From NCBI RefSeq assembly GCF_947258935.1, contig NZ_CAMYKH010000001.1:1-64000 (forward strand): 64,000 nucleotides of DNA. Direction: 5' to 3'. This DNA comes from an uncultured Muriicola sp. Lineage in GTDB: Bacteria; Bacteroidota; Bacteroidia; Flavobacteriales; Flavobacteriaceae. The notes under the pieces are model-generated. The model worked only from the letters and a program-made list of their open reading frames with translations. It ran no database searches and was not told where the DNA came from. Every line of letters starts with the position of its first letter. Position 1 is the stretch's first letter. This document shows, in pieces, positions 47,901-52,511 of the stretch. Position numbers and translations under genes: made by a program.

Positions 47901-49384
47901 CGATAGATCCTATACCGCCACTTACTATTGGCCTGGATCTTAGCGCTGCCGTAATAAACTGTACCGGAGAGGCAACGGCCACTATTATAGCTGAAGCTAC
48001 AGGTGGACTAGGAAATTATTCGTATGAATTATTCTCAGACGCTGCCCTGACAAATCTTTTGGCCGGACCACAACCAGACGGAGAATTTAGCGGACTAATT
48101 GCCGGAAGTTATTATATAAGAGTAGTGAGTGGAGATTGTGTTGAAGTGACCAATGAAATTGTGATAACTGAGCCTCTCCCGCTTCAAATAGACAGACAAG
48201 AATTTACCAATGTTACTTGTGCTGGTGATGCAGATGGTACTATTACGGTAGAGGTTTCTGGTGGAACAGGAAACATCCTGTACGCCATTACGCCAAACCT
48301 TAACCAGTTCGATTCAGTTAACACTTTTGATGGGTTGGCTCCTGGTATCTATGATGTCATCGCGCAAGATGAAAATGGATGTTTTATTTCATTCCAGTTC
48401 ACAATTACGGAGCCCGCTCCTGTGACAGCTACTTATGTAGCAGAACCGGAGATCTGTGCCGGAAGTGAAGATGGTACCATTACAGTAAGTATTGCCGGAG
48501 GTACTGCGCCTTACAGAACGGCTTTAAACACTACCGTAGACACAGCTTTTGTACAAGACCAGTTCTTCTATTCTGATCTGGCTGCAGGTACCTATGTGGT
48601 CTTTATCCGAGACGCACAAGATTGCGAGGCTAATGTCATTGTTGTAATTGAACCAGGTGTAAATTTAAACGGTGTCGTTGAGCCTGTATACGAATGTACC
48701 GCTGCTGTTCCGGATAATTACCTGAACATCACTATGGATGACCCAACGGTACTCGGATCTATCATGTATGCCCTGGATTCAACAGATCCTGCGGATATGC
48801 AACTAAATCCAGACTTTATCAATACAGCCCCGGGGTCTCATTATATAGCTATCTCCCATGCCAATGGATGTATTCAAACGATCGATTTTGAGATTGAGAA
48901 TTTTGAGCCATTAACACTTGTGCTCGAACAGAACAATATCAATGAGATTACGGCAATTGCTGCCGGTGGCCTTGAGGATTACACCTTTATTTTTGATGGT
49001 GATAACAATGGAACCGATAATACTTATTATATCAACAGAACGGACACGTTTACGGTTCAGGTAATTGATGCGAACGGGTGTGTAGTTGAGGCCCAGATCT
49101 TTATGGAATTTATTGATATAGAAATTCCGAATTTCTTTACACCTGATGGAGACGGAATGAATGACACCTGGGTCCCTAGAAATATGGAGGGATTCCCTGA
49201 AATACTAATAAAAATATTTGACCGTTATGGTAGAGAGATTACTGTCATGTCTGTCAATCATACCGGATGGGATGGAATGTACCAGGGTAGCATGCTTCCA
49301 ACGGGAGACTATTGGTATGTAATACAGCTTAACGGCGAGAGAGATGAAAGAGAATTTGTAGGGCATTTTACACTCTACAGATAA
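35972..49384 (+). CDS. sprB: SprB-like giant gliding adhesin, 4470 residues
   Basis: Cell-surface adhesin moved by the gliding motor and exported by type IX secretion. It has a signal peptide (1-24, MGFSQ), an N-terminal domain (~25-370), a DUF11-like Ig domain (~375-490; VVEKKVEDIAGNDITG...LDYVLSFQNIGNDDGT), then some 3800 residues of SprB-type repeats of ~70-90 residues following VSCFGxxDGsI...G.PYxYsidG...F.GLaaGxYtitVtDxxGC...IxeP with two Cys each, and a type-B T9SS domain (~4385-4470; IPNFFTPDGDGMNDTW...PTGDYWYVIQLNG...FTLYR). Repeats fall into higher-order modules. ATG immediately follows the previous TAA. Smaller than F. johnsoniae SprB (about 6500), consistent with variable repeat number. 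Confidence 0.93.
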   Translation: MRPNFTQKILAACLVLFSYMGFSQEFNTFDIRYQNNLKGDLTFIANNIVNRDGGTGNTEPEDPYNATGNSSTYNDWLNQQYIDIDSDPTTFSSSSATFTFPNANCNLIRYAGLYWSATYPSEQAGQALGTNRQNDFNQVKLMVPGGAYVDVVADEVLFDGFTSGDPSVTQNSPYACYADVTALITPLADPSGDYTIANVRSVVGSLSPGGGAAAGWTLVIVYENPTLTGKLITTFDGFARVRSANPTVDINYTGFNTIPVGPVTANIGAAALEGDNRITGDQMRIRAASNPGFTTISDPVNPSNNFFNSNITLNGVVTTNRNPNSINTLGYDTDMFLLSNPANSVIPNSETAATIRFTSNGDQYYPFFNSFNIEIIEPNIVVEKKVEDIAGNDITGMGVNLGQLLDYVLSFQNIGNDDGTNYVLRDVLPINVTVDESNLVLPPGVTYVYDPVANEISFSIPDNLIEEGDPQYSIRLRVQVAENCFDFVDACTDLIANQAFSTYQGVINNNLITDDPSVSDFDNCGFVTPGATNFLLDDLESCDYSRTVQICGDDVLLDAGDNFDSYVWYKDENEDGLIDAGDTLIDDGDPDNDPSTQLVTEVGVYIVDKIVADPCKGFQEIITVEYFGATQTNPITALINDPNNTVEGEVVVCPNDGEELPKVFLCGLNDTEPITINIPDADTITWEQLDTASCASAGADCANKNSGCTWNTVGTGSTYVASDPGEFRVVIGYQNGCFTRFYFNIFKNPLDPQFNSRDLICATPGNITVTNMPADYEYQLLDATNGNILVPFSANNGPSFTIGSNGAYTVEMQQQGVVGGCIFRLENIGILTRDFQVDIATKDTDCTGLGEISISVLDVEPQYYYEIQQGGTTIDTFGPSADNNYTFENLNDGTYDVLVTTDDSCSYTEQVVINDLSDLELEAVISQHISCKEGNIQMNSSGGRTPHIYAIWSYVDEGGNTIISYPTVGDIPPSEYQTSVIFDILDPGDYTFVVVDKNNCAAISNTVTIVLVPSIQYDPTTVIDETCFGAADGSISWNLTNTNGYQLTFYLLDENGVEITNNASGVFTGLAQGDYTVRLNQRKGGASCDFFEDYTISGPTNGITSSAVLIQPYTCTQFGIIEAQGTTGSMPPYEYSIDGVNFVSGAGAETFSGLTDGTYTITVRDANGCTLVTNTVTIDPLNAPTDLTFAVTDPNCPALTSDVTVSVVGGTTPIVYEIIAPVVVNNGNNNVFTGLTPDTYTFRVTDANNCTYQENLTISPVVPIQVAGNLVSNVSCIGGNDGAVDFSVNGFNTTYEYTINGGAPVTGQSAATINLTGLAAGDYTIVVTDEVTNCTDTDTVTVSEPLTPLAFTFVTTPLTCSSDASVTITAAGGWGSYSYELEQPDLSVVGPQGSNVFSGLTQTGNYTITTTDSGGCSVTDTFTITSPGNPTLNLDPATDLCYDPATGVTLNANVVGGVAPYSYSLNGGANQSSNVFGNLTPGAYTVVVTDSYGCTATSNTVTIEPQLTATGILTKELDCTVSPDAVIDITINGGYAPFSYQVNGGGSNAVVGNTFTYTTAVDGSFTFLITDDEGCTAQTAIVVDPITNPVATHNFTDPTCDGNSDGSVEILIDPSFGTAPYQVDFDSAGLSNQTVYTNLAAGTYNYIVQDSKECTYSGSVTLTNPNPINADAVVTQVYTCLQTATIEAQNVTGGTPGYTYSINGITFGASNTFTGLTDGSYTITVMDSNGCTFVTANAVVPPLDPPTDISFVATPANCPAETSDVTLTVTDGIGAITYEIIAPAAVNNGASNVFTGLAPDTYTFRVTDSYGCTYDENFTLNPVVKVQVAGVLVNNASCVGAADGAIDFAVSDFSATYAYSVNGGASVVGQSAATINLTGLVAGNYTIVVTDETTNCTDTDTITVSEPAVALAFTFVVSPLTCTTDASVTITATDGWGGYTYQIEEPDTNILGPQALSTFFGLNQLGTYIISVTDSGGCTVTDTFDIVTPANPVASIDATSDLCYSSTSLATIVVGAAGGQAPYFYSINGGPTQTSNTFSDLIPGNYTFTVLDSYGCSDDVTFTIAPELTSNAVLDKDLDCSGSPDAEIDLIVGPGYAPFTYEIDINSAGYVAYGGGFPYTTSTAGTYQFRVTDNQGCVSESNIVTVTPAVNPVATATATDPTCNGDANGIVEINVDPNFGFAPYMISFDGSPLTAQTVYTSLVAGTYNYIVQDAKGCTYADSVILTDPALFDANVVPTDVSCGGPGIGDVLGKIDINITSGGVSNFTYTLYDNLNNIVPTTGPNPIVNTAATSVTFDGLDFGDYYVRIIDANGCEYYENPVRVRANPFLSLNAATAIVDCPTGGTVELSADGGSGDYTFTIYGTAIGPTTEVPGGPLEEIATFTGLNAGQTYIFLAVDNVSGCSSYVEETIPTLSAIDVVPTPTVVDVSCFGDTNGSITFQVEGYDPSVTIINYSVLESLTNNPLGAPYTGSVVAAAGPGPTPVIAINNIPPGDYVLFFEENTAPFCSNAYAFRILEPTPISLSLIDNNNANCNEDAQVTVLASGGTGPYTYAFVQDGAAPLAGDFVASNYAELDPAVNTDWDVYAQDANGCVSPLLDVAIVADPEPVISAAVLNQCSAPEGGFIIRVTLDVAGINPHNISVNGGAYQSTTLTNATDFIDFSGLNSGTYTFEVKDSNNCGNSVSVDIYPPASLTAEAQVQPNCFANDGQILLTPYGGSGVYTYELFLGAVSQGGPQAAPLFINLAPGLYTAYVYDGLVAGCGASVNIELEVPALVSFTTTQTNVSCSGGNDGTVTAILDPGMNNPPYVYELYDSTGLILQAGPQSNNTFTGLAAGDYEVLTRSARLCEARVPITITEPLPVDVTATATDFACDASNAPTQAVITAIGTDGTAPYTYSIDGVNFFSTNTFIINDTGVVQNITVTIKDNFGCTDTDMVTINPLPTITDVSASQITAITCVNDETVRVTVTGGSGDFDFDLLPLGTAPTVSPGAGIFTADFDIAAPGDYTFRVTDNVTGCYFTSAPYPIAPYDLIEAIATALTPVTCFGDADGELSLQVNNYLGNYTYQVFDDTATPITGVIGTDTSVNPITITGLPAGNLYVEVIATDTPFCDDLTNTITIGSPAAPVALVVTSNINANCNIGAQVTVQGSGGTPGYMYAFMPTGNIPVPADYSASASAVLAPATYPADYDIYIQDANLCSTFITLTVNEDPLPTITAPAYAVDQCTSNGTSYSFTVVGTGIAPLQYSVGAGYQTSSTLTVSAPGTYTVTVRDANGCTATDTITILPPLSLTPDVDLQPSCALNDGEITIAATGGSGGYEYDLLDGGGVSVIGGVPQASNTFTGLAPDTYTAIVYDTGGSGCSAQASITLEIPTPVVFTYSKEDVSCFGGSDGSINVVLAPSNDNPPYTYTLDDGTNPPVVQSSPIFSGLPAGSYDITVTSDRACVDTQTVVIDEPIILDVTASATSFACNPNNTVAQAVITAVATNGTAPYLYSINGVNFFSSNTFSINDTGVVQNITVTVRDDNGCTDTALVTIDPINVFTASVSQITAISCVNPEQVLVTVADDGNPANVYTFDLLPLGNPDGILTATPTNTTAEYDLSAVGTYVFRITDTATGCYTDTAPYEILPYDLIDVVATATAPVVCFGDSNGALEIDVTGYTGTYSYEVFTSAAVSTGIIGAGDTAVNPLTINGLPAGNYFVRITETAFPLCAEDSNIVTIVSPSSPLIAIVNEIANVTCTNDQGEILVDPSGGYAPYDIVLTNTTTAQVYSVSGVNSQSFTGLSAGNFTIDITDAGGCVINDTQILVQPVPITADITGAPLVLTCYGDTNASVSAINVVGGQGVYQYQLNYYDASGATITFTSGGQTTPDFNNLGAGIYSITVSDGWNCDVETVQVTITEPSDVESSLLQASQLTCTNDAQITLSATGGNGPYEYSTDNVLFSPMSGGNTHTFTVIAGVYQYYVRDSFGCEANISNQVSIDPIPPLTIGLDLSAAVINCTGEATATIIAEATGGLGNYSYELFSDAALTNLLAGPQPDGEFSGLIAGSYYIRVVSGDCVEVTNEIVITEPLPLQIDRQEFTNVTCAGDADGTITVEVSGGTGNILYAITPNLNQFDSVNTFDGLAPGIYDVIAQDENGCFISFQFTITEPAPVTATYVAEPEICAGSEDGTITVSIAGGTAPYRTALNTTVDTAFVQDQFFYSDLAAGTYVVFIRDAQDCEANVIVVIEPGVNLNGVVEPVYECTAAVPDNYLNITMDDPTVLGSIMYALDSTDPADMQLNPDFINTAPGSHYIAISHANGCIQTIDFEIENFEPLTLVLEQNNINEITAIAAGGLEDYTFIFDGDNNGTDNTYYINRTDTFTVQVIDANGCVVEAQIFMEFIDIEIPNFFTPDGDGMNDTWVPRNMEGFPEILIKIFDRYGREITVMSVNHTGWDGMYQGSMLPTGDYWYVIQLNGERDEREFVGHFTLYR
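39279..42660 (+). repeat. Super-repeat A in sprB: two tandem modules of about 1.69 kb
   Basis: Module A1 (about 39279-40972) and A2 (about 40973-42660) align in order throughout, e.g. VYEIIAPVVVNNG / TYEIIAPAAVNNG, GQSAATINLTGLAAGDYTI / GQSAATINLTGLVAGNYTI and ILTKELDCTVSPDAVID / VLDKDLDCSGSPDAEID. Each module holds roughly seven SprB repeats (~563 residues). Boundaries are read by eye. Confidence 0.8.
42955..47130 (+). repeat. Super-repeat B in sprB: two and a partial third module of about 1.8 kb
   Basis: B1 (~42955-44808), B2 (~44809-46592) and partial B3 (~46593-47130) align, e.g. NNANCNEDAQVTV / NINANCNIGAQVTV, and B2-B3 boundary copies NDTGVVQNITVTIKDNFGCTD / NDTGVVQNITVTVRDDNGCTD. The unit is about 595-618 residues. 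Period differs from module A. Confidence 0.75.
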
Positions 49385-49407
49385 GAGAATTTAACCGAAA
49401 CACAACT

Positions 49408-50352
49408 ATGCGTAAGTCGATCATATATGGAATCTTATTACTGAGCGCGGTGTTCGCCAGGGGGCAGGAGCTTACCTTGCCGCAGCTCTCCCAGTATCTG
49501 GCAGACAATCCCTTTGTAATGTCTCCTACCTATGCGGGTATTGGCGACCATATTAAGATCCGTGTCAATGGCCTAACCCAGTGGGTGGGTATTAAAGACG
49601 CTCCAGATACTCAATCCTTGGCGGCAGATGCCAGGATAGGGAACAGGTCTGGGCTTGGTATGCTGTTGTATAATGATAGCAACGGAGAGACAAAACAACG
49701 AGGCGCAAGGCTATCCTTTGCGCACCATTTAACGCTAGACAGGTATGATGATGAGTTTGTATCCTTCGGGATCTCCTATAATTTCAATCAATTTAGGATA
49801 GATATTGAGAATTTCGATGGGCCAGATCCAAACGTTACTGACGACAGGGCCACCACCAATCACAATTTTGATGTAGGTGTCCTATACCGAAAAGATAAGT
49901 TCTATTTCAGTCTCAATGCCTCCAACCTCCTGGATAAGGACCTTACCAAATTTAACCCGGTATTTGAGCCAAACCGTCTCCGTAATTATTATATCTACAC
50001 AGGATACAGATATACCAAGAACAAGAATAGTCGATTGGAGATCGAACCATCTGTCTTCTTTCAGTGGTTCGAAAGTGATGGGCGTTCTGTAACCGATCTA
50101 AATGTTAAATTCCGTTGGTACGATTTTGAAGATTACTATTATGCAGGTGTTACTTATAGGTTTTTAAATGACCAGATCGGTAACCCGCTATATATAGCCC
50201 CGATAATGGGTTTAAAAAAGAGCAACTTTTACTTCGGATATTCTTACCAGATCATCCTGAATGAGATCCTTGGATTTAGCACAGGAACCCATGTGGTAAC
50301 CCTCGGAGTAGATCTTTTCCAGGGACTTAGTAATTGCCGTTGTACATACTAG
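49408..50352 (+). CDS. sprF: PorP/SprF family outer-membrane protein
   Basis: Outer-membrane partner needed for export or attachment of SprB in related gliding bacteria. The 314-residue protein has a signal peptide (1-19, FARGQE), the PorP-type opening LTLPQLSQYLADNPFVMSPTYAGIGDHIKIRVNGLTQWVG with the conserved N-P and R...QW, and alternating amphipathic strands ending in TGTHVVTLGVDLFQGL, typical of the C-terminal beta-strand. It starts 23 bases after sprB, fitting the sprB-sprF pair. Unlike the protein at 33905-35971 it carries no extra C-terminal domains. Confidence 0.92.
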   Translation: MRKSIIYGILLLSAVFARGQELTLPQLSQYLADNPFVMSPTYAGIGDHIKIRVNGLTQWVGIKDAPDTQSLAADARIGNRSGLGMLLYNDSNGETKQRGARLSFAHHLTLDRYDDEFVSFGISYNFNQFRIDIENFDGPDPNVTDDRATTNHNFDVGVLYRKDKFYFSLNASNLLDKDLTKFNPVFEPNRLRNYYIYTGYRYTKNKNSRLEIEPSVFFQWFESDGRSVTDLNVKFRWYDFEDYYYAGVTYRFLNDQIGNPLYIAPIMGLKKSNFYFGYSYQIILNEILGFSTGTHVVTLGVDLFQGLSNCRCTY

Positions 50353-50390
50353 CTTTTAAATGGTTTACATTTACATCTCAATAAAATGCT

Positions 50391-50747
50391 TTGGATACTA
50401 TTACTTTAAATAACATAAAACTATATGCTTATCATGGATGCCTGGAGGAGGAAGCGCGTATTGGCAGTGAATACCGCGTAGATGTCGTTGTAAAGGCAGA
50501 TCTCCGCAAAGCTGCTTCAACAGACTCTTTAAAGGACACGGCAGACTATGTGCTGATCAACCACATTGTAAAAGAAGAGATGAAAATACCTTCAAAACTA
50601 CTGGAACATGTGGCTCGCCGTATTGCGGATCGTATCTTAAAGGAGATAGGCTTAGTGACCAAAGGAAAAATAAGTGTGTCAAAAATAAACCCGCCTATTA
50701 GAGGGGATGTATCCTCGGTATCGGTAGGTTATTCATTTAGTAGATAA
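50391..50747 (+). CDS. folB: Dihydroneopterin aldolase
   Basis: Folate biosynthesis enzyme that cleaves 7,8-dihydroneopterin to 6-hydroxymethyl-dihydropterin and glycolaldehyde. The 118-residue protein has the FolB pattern: LYAYHGCLEEE (11-21) with the substrate-binding Glu, DTADYVLI with Tyr53, and Lys98 in SVSKINPPIRG as the catalytic lysine. The start is TTG at 50391 (MDTITLNNIKLYAYHG); an ATG six bases upstream meets a stop after seven codons, so it is excluded. It begins 38 bases after sprF but is a housekeeping gene and need not share its function. Confidence 0.93.
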   Translation: MDTITLNNIKLYAYHGCLEEEARIGSEYRVDVVVKADLRKAASTDSLKDTADYVLINHIVKEEMKIPSKLLEHVARRIADRILKEIGLVTKGKISVSKINPPIRGDVSSVSVGYSFSR

Positions 50748-50802
50748 ACGGGGCTAATGAGCTTTTATATTTGTTCTTTGAATCAGTGATTTTAAACTAC
50801 AC

Positions 50803-50874
50803 GGCACTGTGGTTGAATTGGATAGACAAGGCTGCGCAACAGCTTTTATGGTGGTTCGAGTCCACCCGGTGCCT
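50803..50874 (+). tRNA. tRNA-Cys-like gene with abnormal anticodon loop (GCA, C33)
   Basis: Folds as a complete 72-base cloverleaf: acceptor GGCACTG / CGGTGCC, D stem GTT/GAC with the GG pair in the loop, anticodon stem AGGCT/AGCTT, T stem GGTGG/CCACC with loop TTCGAGT. CCA is not encoded. The anticodon loop is GCGCAAC: the anticodon position reads GCA (Cys), but U33 is replaced by C, and bases 32 and 38 are G and C and could pair. A candidate -7 element TATATTTG lies at 50766-50773. It precedes an ordinary tRNA-Cys by about 100 bases. Confidence 0.7.
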
Positions 50875-50899
50875 CTACTTTTCCACACATAAATAATAC

Positions 50900-50928
50900 G
50901 CCTCTAAGTTATTAGGGGCTTTTTTTTG
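50900..50928 (+). terminator. Terminator after the first tRNA
   Basis: Stem GCCTCTAA (50900-50907) / TTAGGGGC (50912-50919) with one G-T pair, 4-base loop, then eight T residues (50920-50927). Confidence 0.8.
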
Positions 50929-50952
50929 CGTGATGTTTCCATCTTAATTTTG

Positions 50953-50960
50953 TAAATTTG
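50953..50960 (+). promoter_or_regulatory. -7 element for tRNA-Cys
   Basis: TAAATTTG matches TAnnTTTG and lies 12 bases before the tRNA. A TTG at 50926-50928 is 24 bases upstream, one more than the usual maximum. Its presence suggests the second tRNA is transcribed on its own after the terminator at 50900-50928. Confidence 0.45.
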
Positions 50961-50972
50961 CTGCTTTGTAAT

Positions 50973-51043
50973 GGCATCGTGGCCGAGTGGCTAGGCGCAG
51001 CTCTGCAAAAGCTTGTACAGCGGTTCGAATCCGCTCGATGCCT
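50973..51043 (+). tRNA. tRNA-Cys (GCA)
   Basis: Acceptor GGCATCG / CGATGCC perfectly paired; D arm GCC/GGC; anticodon loop CTGCAAA with normal T33 and anticodon GCA; T arm AGCGG/CCGCT with loop TTCGAAT; discriminator T as expected for cysteine. CCA is not encoded. The outermost anticodon-stem position is a C-T mismatch. Confidence 0.92.
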
Positions 51044-51051
51044 CTGGATTT

Positions 51052-51079
51052 CCCTGACCTTAACAGGTTAGGGTTTTTT
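51052..51079 (+). terminator. Terminator after tRNA-Cys
   Basis: Stem CCCTGACCT (51052-51060) / AGGTTAGGG (51065-51073) with one G-T pair, 4-base loop TAAC, then six T residues. Lies just before the convergent LysE-like gene. Confidence 0.82.
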
Positions 51080-51083
51080 ATTT

Positions 51084-51770
51084 TTAGTATTGCTGTTTGC
51101 CTTCTGCTTCCCGGATAAGTTCTATCCCTTTTTCTATGTTGAGCTTGTCTTTTGGAAGAAATCCTTTTACGATCAACACTAATCCGCAAATTGCTAATAT
51201 AATCCCCAGCGCTTTTTTTACTAAAAAAATTCTTCGTAAAGTGAGCTTGCGCCTTAATTGTTTAGCCAATAAAATTTTAAAGATGTCTGTGATCAGATAT
51301 GCAGAGAGCATTGCGGAGAAGAAGACCAATATTCTATCGGGGTCATTGTTTAGGCTGGGGCCTACCACAATAATCACACCCAGCCAAAAAACCAATACAC
51401 CAATATTGATGAAATTGAGTAAGAATCCTTTTATAAAGAGACCTAAATATCCTGTTTTACTGGTTTGAACGTTGGTTTTGTCATTTATGGGCGCCTTACT
51501 AAAAAGGATGGTGATGGCATATACCAATAAAATAGCTCCTCCAAATACAAAAAGTCCTGGTTGGTTGCTTAAATTCTCAAGTAACTGAAAACTACTGAAA
51601 TAGGCTATGATAAGGAAAATAATATCGGCTATGATCACTCCGGCGTCAAATACAAGTCCGGCTCTAAATCCTTTGATGGCGCTGGTCTCTAACAGCACAA
51701 AAAATACCGGGCCAATCATAAAGCTTAAGAAAAATCCAAGAGGAATAGCCGCTTGTATATCTTCGATCAT
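51084..51770 (-). CDS. LysE/RhtB family exporter
   Basis: Inner-membrane exporter of the LysE superfamily, members of which export amino acids. The 228-residue protein has the typical six hydrophobic segments and starts IPLGFFLSFMIGPVFFVLLETSAIKGFRAGLVFDAGVIIAD-type sequence (PxGP motif as IGPVFF, then G-x-G-A position occupied by FDAGV). The C-terminal ~30 residues are charged. It is 11 bases downstream of the head-GIN gene on the same strand. Substrate unknown. Confidence 0.85.
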   Translation of the reverse strand: MIEDIQAAIPLGFFLSFMIGPVFFVLLETSAIKGFRAGLVFDAGVIIADIIFLIIAYFSSFQLLENLSNQPGLFVFGGAILLVYAITILFSKAPINDKTNVQTSKTGYLGLFIKGFLLNFINIGVLVFWLGVIIVVGPSLNNDPDRILVFFSAMLSAYLITDIFKILLAKQLRRKLTLRRIFLVKKALGIILAICGLVLIVKGFLPKDKLNIEKGIELIREAEGKQQY

Positions 51771-51781
51771 CTGTACTATAT

Positions 51782-52462
51782 TTACATTCGCTCTATTTTA
51801 CCACCAAAGACCGTTTTTTCTTCCATTTTATCCGGATCTCCATAAACATAGACAGTGCCTCCAGCTTTCACACTTACTTTTACATAGGAAGTAGCGTAGA
51901 TCTCTGCACTAGACCCGGCATTTACATTTACCGTGGTAAATTTTGTTCTGAGGTCCTTGCCTTTATAAACTCCTCCGGTATTTATTTGCACATCCTGATT
52001 GTCTGAGGTACCGGTAGCATTTATAACTCCTCCCGTGACCGATTTAATTAATAGTTGTTCTACCTGTGCTTGTATGTTGATCTCCCCACCTTCCTGTGCT
52101 TTGAGTTCTACGATATCTTGTTTTAAGGTCTCTTTGGTTGTGATTCTCGCGTCTTCATTGACATCTATAATAACGAGGTCTTGGGTGTAATGCAGGTCTA
52201 TAAAAGTTCTGTATCCGCTAAAAAGCTTCCCAATTTCCATTCGTATCTTCAGCACTCCGTCAGTATTGACGATGGCTACTTTAGAAGTATTAGCACCCGT
52301 GATCACTGCCTGGTTTTTGTCTGAGCGAATCAAATTCACGGATAGTCCGTCAAAAACCTTAAGCTCTTTAAAACTACTCAGGTTTTGAGATACTTTTCCT
52401 TCCTGGGATTGCAAAGACCAGGTCCCTGCACAAACAAAAAGTAATAAAATATACCTTTTCAT
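51782..52462 (-). CDS. Head-GIN domain protein (DUF2807)
   Basis: Exported protein of the GIN/DUF2807 family, annotated as putative auto-transporter adhesins but without a proven function. The 226 residues comprise a signal peptide (about 1-19, WSLQSQ), then FKELKVFDGLSVNLIRSDKNQAVITG, the family opening, followed by a right-handed beta-helix-like series of short strands rich in Gly/Val/Thr and ending KAGGTVYVYGDP. It is probably periplasmic or surface exposed. Short spacing to the LysE-like gene suggests one transcript. Confidence 0.85.
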   Translation of the reverse strand: MKRYILLLFVCAGTWSLQSQEGKVSQNLSSFKELKVFDGLSVNLIRSDKNQAVITGANTSKVAIVNTDGVLKIRMEIGKLFSGYRTFIDLHYTQDLVIIDVNEDARITTKETLKQDIVELKAQEGGEINIQAQVEQLLIKSVTGGVINATGTSDNQDVQINTGGVYKGKDLRTKFTTVNVNAGSSAEIYATSYVKVSVKAGGTVYVYGDPDKMEEKTVFGGKIERM

Positions 52463-52511
52463 GAATTGTTCTTTAAGATGTCTTGTATAGAACGATAAAA
52501 TGTGTTAAAAG

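Noticed and set aside
35972-49384. Many regularly spaced short repeats resembling an array
   Set aside because: They encode degenerate SprB protein repeats of ~80 residues in one continuous frame; there are no identical short repeats with unique spacers, so this is not CRISPR.
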